Assembly (NCBI RefSeq): GCF_011881725.1
Contig: NZ_JAATUR010000014.1
Span: forward strand, 1 to 64,000
DNA: 64,000 nucleotides
Source: Escherichia coli
Lineage (GTDB): Bacteria > Pseudomonadota > Gammaproteobacteria > Enterobacterales > Enterobacteriaceae
Reading direction: 5' to 3'
Part shown: in pieces, positions 58,367 to 64,000 of the stretch
Layout of the letters: each line of letters starts with the position of its first letter
Position numbering within the stretch: the first letter of the stretch is position 1
Notes under the pieces: generated by a model
What the model was told of the DNA's origin: nothing
Database searches by the model: none
The model's input: only the letters and a program-made list of their open reading frames with translations
Position numbers and translations under genes: made by a program

Positions 58367-59476
58367 TTAGACCGCGCGGAAAGAGATCTCGCCAGGAATG
58401 ACTTCCCCTTGCCAGTAAAGTTGGGCAGCAACGCGGTCAGCCAGTTGACGGTAGATAGCGGTAAATTCACTCTCCGGACGGCTAATAACCGTTGGCGTGC
58501 CTTTGTCGAGATCTTCACGCAGAGTGATATGTAACGGCATCTGACCCAGCAACTGCGTGTGGTATTTCTCAGCCAGTTTCTCTGCGCCACCGGTGCCGAA
58601 AATCGGTTCATGGTGACCACAGTTACTGCAAATATGCACGCTCATGTTTTCCACAATACCGAGAACCGGAACCTCGACTTTCTCGAACATCACAATGCCT
58701 TTTTTCGCATCGATCAATGCAATGTCCTGCGGCGTGGTGACAACTACTGCGCCGGTCACCGGAATGTTCTGCGCCAACGTCAACTGAATATCACCAGTGC
58801 CTGGCGGCATGTCGAGCACCAGATAGTCCAGATCGGGCCACAAGGTTTCCTGCAACATCTGCATCAGCGCCTTGCTCGCCATCGGGCCACGCCACACCAT
58901 CGCGTTATCGTCAGTGACCAAATAACCAATAGAGTTGGTTGCCAGGCCATGAGACATAATCGGTGCCATATGGGTACCGTCTGGCGAAGTTGGACGCTGA
59001 TTTTCTGCGCCAAGCATGGTGGGGATTGACGGACCGTAGATATCGGCATCCAGAATACCGACTTTCGCGCCTTCCGCCGCCAGCGCCAGCGCCAGGTTTA
59101 CCGCCGTGGAGGACTTACCCACACCGCCCTTACCGGAACTGACCGCAATGATGTTCTTCACGCCGTTAATACCCGGCTGATTCTTCACGCGTTTCAGGGT
59201 GGCAATGTTATGCGACAGTTTCCAGTCGATAGCTTTCGCCCCGGTGATACGCAGCAATTCGGCGCTACATTGCTCTTTTAACTCTTCGAACGCGCTATGC
59301 CAGACGAACGGCATAACCAGTTCCACATGCAGCGTGTCGTCCATCCAGGCGACATGATGTAACGCTTTCAGCGTAGTGAGGTTATGCTTCAGGGTTGGGT
59401 GCTGAAAATTGGCCAGTGTCCCGGCGACCATTGCGCGCAAGGCTTCTGGTGATTTGGCCTGGGATTGTTCGTTCAT
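58367..59476 (-). CDS. mrp: Iron-sulphur cluster carrier protein Mrp (ApbC)
   Basis: A 369-residue P-loop ATPase of the Mrp/NBP35 family that binds and transfers Fe-S clusters to apoproteins. It has an N-terminal DUF59-like (MIP18) domain (LRAMVAGTLANFQHPTLK), the deviant Walker A VSSGKGGVGKSSTAVN near residue 110, and the cluster-binding CxxC VHICSNCGHHEPIFG near residue 280. I chose MNEQSQAKSPE at 59476. It is divergent from metG across 131 bases. Confidence 0.96.
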   Translation of the reverse strand: MNEQSQAKSPEALRAMVAGTLANFQHPTLKHNLTTLKALHHVAWMDDTLHVELVMPFVWHSAFEELKEQCSAELLRITGAKAIDWKLSHNIATLKRVKNQPGINGVKNIIAVSSGKGGVGKSSTAVNLALALAAEGAKVGILDADIYGPSIPTMLGAENQRPTSPDGTHMAPIMSHGLATNSIGYLVTDDNAMVWRGPMASKALMQMLQETLWPDLDYLVLDMPPGTGDIQLTLAQNIPVTGAVVVTTPQDIALIDAKKGIVMFEKVEVPVLGIVENMSVHICSNCGHHEPIFGTGGAEKLAEKYHTQLLGQMPLHITLREDLDKGTPTVISRPESEFTAIYRQLADRVAAQLYWQGEVIPGEISFRAV

Positions 59477-59607
59477 CCCGACTCCTTTTTTGTATAGATA
59501 AACCATCAGCTGATAGTTTACCTGAAGAATATAGAGAAGTACTTACTTAACATTTTCCCATTTGGTACTATCTAACCCCTTTTCACTACTAAGAAGTAAT
59601 GCCTACT

Positions 59608-61641
59608 ATGACTCAAGTCGCGAAGAAAATTCTGGTGACGTGCGCACTGCCGTACGCTAACGGCTCAATCCACCTCGGCCATATGCTGGAGCACATCCAG
59701 GCTGATGTCTGGGTCCGTTACCAGCGAATGCGCGGCCACGAAGTCAACTTCATCTGTGCCGACGATGCCCACGGTACACCGATCATGCTGAAAGCTCAGC
59801 AGCTTGGCATCACTCCGGAGCAGATGATTGGCGAAATGAGTCAGGAGCATCAGACTGATTTTGCAGGCTTTAATATCAGCTATGACAACTATCACTCGAC
59901 GCACAGCGAAGAAAACCGCCAGTTGTCGGAGCTTATCTACACTCGTCTGAAAGAGAATGGGTTTATTAAAAACCGCACCATCTCTCAGCTGTACGATCCG
60001 GAAAAAGGCATGTTCCTGCCGGACCGTTTTGTGAAAGGCACCTGCCCGAAATGTAAAGCGCCAGATCAATACGGCGATAACTGTGAAGTCTGCGGCGCGA
60101 CCTACAGCCCGACTGAACTGATTGAACCGAAATCAGTCGTTTCTGGCGCTACGCCGGTAATGCGTGATTCCGAACACTTCTTCTTTGATTTACCTTCTTT
60201 CAGCGAAATGTTGCAGGCATGGACCCGCAGCGGCGCGTTGCAGGAGCAGGTGGCAAACAAAATGCAGGAGTGGTTTGAATCCGGCCTGCAACAGTGGGAT
60301 ATCTCCCGCGATGCGCCGTACTTCGGTTTTGAAATTCCGAACGCGCCGGGCAAATATTTCTACGTCTGGCTGGACGCGCCGATTGGCTACATGGGTTCTT
60401 TCAAGAATCTGTGCGACAAGCGCGGCGACACCACCAGCTTCGATGAATACTGGAAGAAAGATTCCACCGCCGAACTGTACCATTTCATCGGTAAAGATAT
60501 TGTTTACTTCCACAGCCTGTTCTGGCCTGCCATGCTGGAAGGCAGCAACTTCCGCAAGCCGACCAACCTGTTTGTTCACGGCTATGTGACGGTGAACGGT
60601 GCGAAGATGTCCAAGTCTCGCGGCACCTTTATTAAAGCCAGCACCTGGCTGAATCATTTTGACGCTGACAGCCTGCGCTACTACTACACCGCGAAACTCT
60701 CTTCGCGTATTGATGATATCGACCTGAACCTGGAAGATTTTGTTCAGCGCGTGAATGCCGATATCGTTAACAAAGTGGTTAACCTGGCGTCCCGTAACGC
60801 AGGCTTTATCAACAAACGTTTTGATGGCGTGCTGGCAAGTGAGCTGGCAGACCCTGAACTGTACAAAACCTTTACCGATGCCGCCGAAGTGATTGGTGAA
60901 GCGTGGGAAAGCCGCGAATTTGGTAAAGCTGTGCGCGAGATTATGGCGCTGGCTGACCTGGCAAACCGCTATGTTGACGAACAGGCTCCGTGGGTTGTGG
61001 CGAAACAGGAAGGTCGCGATGCTGACCTGCAGGCGATTTGCTCAATGGGCATTAACCTGTTCCGCGTGCTGATGACGTATCTGAAGCCGGTACTGCCAAA
61101 ACTGACCGAGCGTGCAGAAGCATTCCTGAATACAGAACTGACCTGGGATGGTATCCAGCAACCGCTGCTGGGCCACAAAGTGAATCCGTTCAAGGCGCTG
61201 TATAACCGCATCGATATGAAACAGGTTGAAGCACTGGTGGAAGCGTCTAAAGAAGAAGTGAAAGCCACAGCCGCACCGGTAACTGGCCCACTGGCTGACG
61301 ACCCGATTCAGGAAACCATCACCTTTGACGACTTCGCCAAAGTTGACCTGCGCGTGGCGCTGATTGAAAACGCGGAGTTTGTTGAAGGTTCTGACAAACT
61401 GCTGCGCCTGACACTGGATCTCGGCGGTGAAAAACGCAATGTCTTCTCCGGCATTCGTTCTGCCTACCCGGATCCGCAGACGCTGATTGGTCGTCACACC
61501 ATTATGGTGGCTAACCTGGCACCGCGTAAAATGCGCTTTGGTATCTCCGAAGGCATGGTAATGGCGGCCGGTCCTGGCGGGAAAGATATCTTCCTGTTAA
61601 GCCCGGATGCCGGTGCAAAACCTGGTCATCAGGTGAAATAA
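59608..61641 (+). CDS. metG: Methionyl-tRNA synthetase MetG
   Basis: Charges initiator and elongator tRNA-Met. The 677-residue class I synthetase has the HIGH-like [14 protein letters not shown] near the N-terminus, zinc knuckles CPKC and CEVC around residues 146-161, and KMSKS within [11 protein letters not shown] near residue 335. An anticodon-binding helical domain and a C-terminal dimerising tRNA-binding (EMAP II-like) domain with [21 protein letters not shown] follow. I chose MTQVAKKIL at 59608; an ATG three codons earlier is also possible. Confidence 0.98.
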   Translation: MTQVAKKILVTCALPYANGSIHLGHMLEHIQADVWVRYQRMRGHEVNFICADDAHGTPIMLKAQQLGITPEQMIGEMSQEHQTDFAGFNISYDNYHSTHSEENRQLSELIYTRLKENGFIKNRTISQLYDPEKGMFLPDRFVKGTCPKCKAPDQYGDNCEVCGATYSPTELIEPKSVVSGATPVMRDSEHFFFDLPSFSEMLQAWTRSGALQEQVANKMQEWFESGLQQWDISRDAPYFGFEIPNAPGKYFYVWLDAPIGYMGSFKNLCDKRGDTTSFDEYWKKDSTAELYHFIGKDIVYFHSLFWPAMLEGSNFRKPTNLFVHGYVTVNGAKMSKSRGTFIKASTWLNHFDADSLRYYYTAKLSSRIDDIDLNLEDFVQRVNADIVNKVVNLASRNAGFINKRFDGVLASELADPELYKTFTDAAEVIGEAWESREFGKAVREIMALADLANRYVDEQAPWVVAKQEGRDADLQAICSMGINLFRVLMTYLKPVLPKLTERAEAFLNTELTWDGIQQPLLGHKVNPFKALYNRIDMKQVEALVEASKEEVKATAAPVTGPLADDPIQETITFDDFAKVDLRVALIENAEFVEGSDKLLRLTLDLGGEKRNVFSGIRSAYPDPQTLIGRHTIMVANLAPRKMRFGISEGMVMAAGPGGKDIFLLSPDAGAKPGHQVK

Positions 61642-61651
61642 TTCTCCCTTC

Positions 61652-61682
61652 AAGGCGCTGTATCGACAGCGCCTTTTCTTTA
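61652..61682 (+). terminator. Intrinsic terminator of metG
   Basis: AAGGCGCTGT-ATCG-ACAGCGCCTT forms a perfect stem followed by TTCTTT, 10 bases after the metG stop. Confidence 0.92.
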
Positions 61683-61713
61683 TAAATTCCTAAAGTTGTT
61701 TTCTTGCGATTTT

Positions 61714-62126
61714 GTCTTCCGTATCCATCTGGTGGCGTTTGACACTAGCGTCGTCGATCTCACGGCAGACGTTACTGATCCGGTGGAATTATTAATGAAA
61801 GTTCAGATGGGCGGCGAGACCAATATAGCCAGTGCAGTAGAGTATGGTCAGCAACTTATTGAACAACCAGCGAAAAGCATCATTATCCTCGTGATCGATT
61901 TTTATGAAGGGAGGCATCATCATTGCTGACGCATCAGTTCAAAAAGTGTGTGGAGAGCGGCATCAAAGTGCTGGGACTGGCGGCGCTCAATAGCACCGCA
62001 ACACCTTGCTATGACCGTGATATAGCCCAGACGCTTGTTAATGTCAGCGCATAAATAGCCGCGATGACGCCGGGCGAACTGGCTTCCTGGCTGGCGGTAC
62101 AGGCATTCGCCGAGGGCAAAGCTTGA
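61714..62126 (+). pseudogene. yehP: yehP remnant (C-terminal VWA domain), frameshifted and with a stop
   Basis: The frame HLVAFDTSVVDLTADVTD and NIASAVEYGQQLIEQPAKSIIIL match the C-terminal VWA domain of K-12 YehP as I remember it. After DFYEG (near 61908) one base is missing relative to that gene and the reading continues one frame over as LLTHQFKKCVESGIKVLGLAALNSTATPCYDRD. There TAA at 62052-62054 replaces an expected CAA before IAAMTPGELASWL. The N-terminal two thirds of the gene are absent; homology starts about 35 bases after the metG terminator. Dead gene. Confidence 0.85.
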
Positions 62127-62303
62127 TCATCTGCGGCTGGTGTCGTTAGGTATGTGTTGCTGGCAATAGATTTTACCGCGACTGGGTTTTATCGACTGGC
62201 ACATTTGTTAAATCAGTGGCGTCATGCGGAAGGTGAGACTCGGGTAGAAACATTGAATATCTGCGTTTTACTTTGCGAACAATTATTACCGATGCTTGAG
62301 TAA
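62127..62303 (+). pseudogene. Decayed C-terminal fragment, probably of yehQ
   Basis: The plus strand reads LLAIDFTATGFYRLAHLLNQ and continues to VETLNICVLLCEQLLPMLE with TAA at 62301-62303. It is open on the left only to TGA at 62124. A neighbouring frame gives LDHLRLVSLGMCW just upstream, which suggests one more frameshift. In K-12 yehQ lies between yehP and yehR, so position favours a yehQ tail, but I cannot confirm this by sequence. Confidence 0.5.
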
Positions 62304-62437
62304 ACCGGAGGAGAAAATGCTTTTTATTAAGAGTTCTACTCCATTTCCGGACTGCTCAAGCCGTTGTATTAGGCATATCCTATAGCGCTCCTGGTGAGAG
62401 TCACCAGTTTCCTGATTTTGATAAAATGGAGTTTTAC

Positions 62438-62899
62438 ATGAAGGCTTTCAACAAGCTGTTTTCCCTCGTTGTTGCATCTGTTCTGGTTTTCTCTCTCGCA
62501 GGCTGCGGTGACAAAGAAGAATCTAAGAAATTTAGCGCTAATCTGAACGGTACTGAAATTGCCATTACTTATGTCTACAAAGGCGACAAAGTAATTAAGC
62601 AATCTTCAGAAACTAAAATTCAGTTTGCAACCATTGGTGCAACCACCAAAGAAGATGCAGCTAAAAAACTTGATCCGTTAAGCGCCAAATACAAAAACAT
62701 TCCGGGCGTTGAAGAAAAATTAACCTATACCGATACTTATGCACAGGAAAATGTAAATATCGATATGGAAAAAGTTGATCTGAAAGCCCTGCAGGGCATT
62801 TCCGGTATCAAAATTGGTGATGAAGATACCAGCAAAGGTGTCAGCATGAAGCAGATTGAACTGGTCATGGCTGCAGCTGGTTTTAAAGAAGTGAAATAA
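62438..62899 (+). CDS. yehR: DUF1307 lipoprotein YehR
   Basis: A 153-residue predicted lipoprotein with signal peptide and lipobox (LFSLVVASVLVFSLAGCGDKEE, Cys at residue 22). The mature DUF1307 domain includes KFSANLNGTEIAITYVYKGDKV and VDLKALQGISGIKIGDEDTSKG. It is paralogous to or related with YehR-like lipoproteins in other Gram-negatives and Gram-positives; its function is not known. I chose MKAFNKLF at 62438, behind GGAG-poor TAAAATGGAG; the ATG four codons earlier is weaker. Confidence 0.9.
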   Translation: MKAFNKLFSLVVASVLVFSLAGCGDKEESKKFSANLNGTEIAITYVYKGDKVIKQSSETKIQFATIGATTKEDAAKKLDPLSAKYKNIPGVEEKLTYTDTYAQENVNIDMEKVDLKALQGISGIKIGDEDTSKGVSMKQIELVMAAAGFKEVK

Positions 62900-62905
62900 T
62901 CTGTC

Positions 62906-62932
62906 GGCGGCCATGTGCTTCGCATGGCCGCC
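62906..62932. terminator. GC-rich hairpin between yehR and yehS
   Basis: GGCGGCCATG-7 bases-CATGGCCGCC forms a perfect 10-bp stem with TGCTTCG as loop. It separates the convergent yehR and yehS. Neither side has a long T-run, so termination may be weak. Confidence 0.65.
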
Positions 62933-62941
62933 ATACCCGTC

Positions 62942-63412
62942 TTAGCTTTTCTTCACATGCTGGCGCGCTGCCAGCCCACGCAGAAAATAACGCAAGAATT
63001 GATCGCCGCATTCACGGAAGTTTTTATGATCCGGTGCGCGCATCATCGCCGTAATTTCCGGCATCGAAACACGGAACTGCTGTTCGGTAAGGATCGCCAG
63101 AATGTCATCAGTTTTTAGTGAAAACGCGATGCGCAATTTTTTCAGCACAATATTGTTGTTGATGCGGCGTTCCGGCTCCAGCGCCGGTGCGGATTCATCT
63201 CTGCCGCGTTTTTCGTAAATAAGGCCATTCAGGAATGAAGACAACACAATGTCCGGACAACGCTGAAAACCTTCTTCGTCTTCTTTACGTAGCCAGACGG
63301 CAATCTGTTCCACGGTGGCATCGACATTAGCCAGCGCCAGAATACGCGCCAGGTCATTATTGTTAGCTTTCAAAATGTAGCGCACGCTGCGCAGAATATC
63401 GTTACTTAGCAT
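62942..63412 (-). CDS. yehS: DUF1456 protein YehS
   Basis: A 156-residue soluble protein of two DUF1456 repeats, each of about 65 residues: MLSNDILRSVRYILKANNNDLARILALANVDATVEQIAVWL and NNIVLKKLRIAFSLKTDDILAILTEQQFRVSMPEITAMMRA. Both end in a similar G/C-D-x-x-L-xx-FL-x-GL motif. Function unknown. I chose MLSNDILRS at 63412; an upstream in-frame start would overlap btsR and is not conserved. Confidence 0.9.
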   Translation of the reverse strand: MLSNDILRSVRYILKANNNDLARILALANVDATVEQIAVWLRKEDEEGFQRCPDIVLSSFLNGLIYEKRGRDESAPALEPERRINNNIVLKKLRIAFSLKTDDILAILTEQQFRVSMPEITAMMRAPDHKNFRECGDQFLRYFLRGLAARQHVKKS

Positions 63413-63458
63413 GAGGCCTTCGGGTGTTAATGAGGCAAAAAGCCATTTTAGCAGTCTT

Positions 63459-64000
63459 TTACAGGCCAATCGCCTCTTTTAAACTTTTCAGATAGCGGCG
63501 GCTGACCGGCACCGTTAATCCATTACGTAAAATTAGCTCAGCCTGACCATTATCTTCCAGGCGAATCTCCTGCAAATGCGCGAGGTTAACCAAATACTGG
63601 CGATGGCAACGCAGCAACGGTGTACGACTCTCCAGCGTGCGTAATGTCAGTTCGGTAAAGCCCTCTTTCCCTTCCTGGCTGGTAACATAAACACCGCTCA
63701 TCCGACTGCTGACAAACGCCACATCTTTCATTTGCAGCAAATAAATCCGACTATGTCCGGTACAAGGAATAAATTTCAACGCCTGCTGATTTTCCGGTAG
63801 TAGCGAAATATCCTGCTTGCTGCGCTCCTGTCGCAAACGCGCCAGTGTTTTCTCCAGCCGAGCTTCATCAATTGGCTTTAGCAGATAATCAAAAGCATGT
63901 TCTTCAAAGGCTTTTATCGCGTATTCGTCAAATGCGGTGAGAAATACGATATACGGACGATGTTCCGGATCAAGCATCCCCACCATTTCCAGACCGCTGA
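63459..64000 (-). CDS. btsR: LytTR-type response regulator BtsR (YehT), N-terminus cut by window end
   Basis: The 3' part, 180 codons, of the response regulator of the BtsS/BtsR (YehU/YehT) pyruvate-sensing system, which activates the pyruvate transporter gene btsT. Visible are the end of the receiver domain ([29 protein letters not shown] with the switch Thr and conserved Lys) and the complete LytTR DNA-binding domain ([41 protein letters not shown]). The phospho-Asp region lies beyond position 64000. The full protein has 239 residues. Confidence 0.95.
   Translation of the reverse strand, partial: SGLEMVGMLDPEHRPYIVFLTAFDEYAIKAFEEHAFDYLLKPIDEARLEKTLARLRQERSKQDISLLPENQQALKFIPCTGHSRIYLLQMKDVAFVSSRMSGVYVTSQEGKEGFTELTLRTLESRTPLLRCHRQYLVNLAHLQEIRLEDNGQAELILRNGLTVPVSRRYLKSLKEAIGL

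Overview
The window is chromosomal DNA of Escherichia coli or a very close relative (Shigella, other Escherichia). Gene content, gene order and protein lengths follow the E. coli K-12 segment from the colanic acid cluster to yehS/btsR, and most predicted proteins have the lengths known from K-12. It is dense core genome with no transposase, integrase, tRNA, rRNA or CRISPR array. Comparisons with K-12 are from memory, not from an alignment.

Layout. (1) 1-14.2 kb, minus strand: the distal-to-proximal half of the colanic acid operon, manC-wcaI-gmm-fcl-gmd-wcaF-E-D-C-B-A-wzc-wzb-wza. GDP-mannose and GDP-fucose synthesis, glycosyl and acetyl transfer, polymerisation and export are encoded together. 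The 0.66-kb wza upstream region carries an RcsAB box and a JUMPstart/ops element. (2) 14.9-26.2 kb: yegH, asmA, dcd, udk, dgcE, alkA, yegD. dgcE carries an in-frame amber codon at codon 6. A multi-hairpin non-coding element lies between yegH and asmA. (3) 26.2-38.2 kb: two tandem ibs/sib type I toxin-antitoxin loci, then the BaeR-controlled mdtABCD-baeSR efflux and envelope-stress operon. (4) 38.4-43.9 kb: yegP, trhP (yegQ), the sRNA CyaR (whose 3' end resembles the phage P2 attachment core), yegR, yegS, fbaB. (5) 44.1-49.0 kb: yegTUV with yegW, a poorly understood nucleoside-like uptake and catabolism cluster, then the lysozyme-like yegX. (6) 49.0-52.6 kb: thiMD with a TPP riboswitch, then the rcnR/rcnA/rcnB nickel-cobalt system. 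(7) 52.7-58.1 kb: the yehABCD chaperone-usher fimbrial operon and yehE. (8) 58.4-64 kb: mrp, metG, decayed yehP and yehQ-like fragments, yehR, yehS and the 3' part of btsR, which is cut by the window end.

Several blocks that I remember from K-12 are missing here: yegI-yegL between yegD and the sib loci, the ogrK prophage remnant next to CyaR, the gat (galactitol) operon between yegS and fbaB, and most of molR-yehQ between metG and yehR. I see no convincing new multi-gene defence or mobile system. The best leads are the dgcE nonsense codon, the structured element at 16.6-16.8 kb, the decayed cysteine-rich ORF overlapping the first sib promoter, the yegTUVW pathway of unknown substrate, and the deletion scars.
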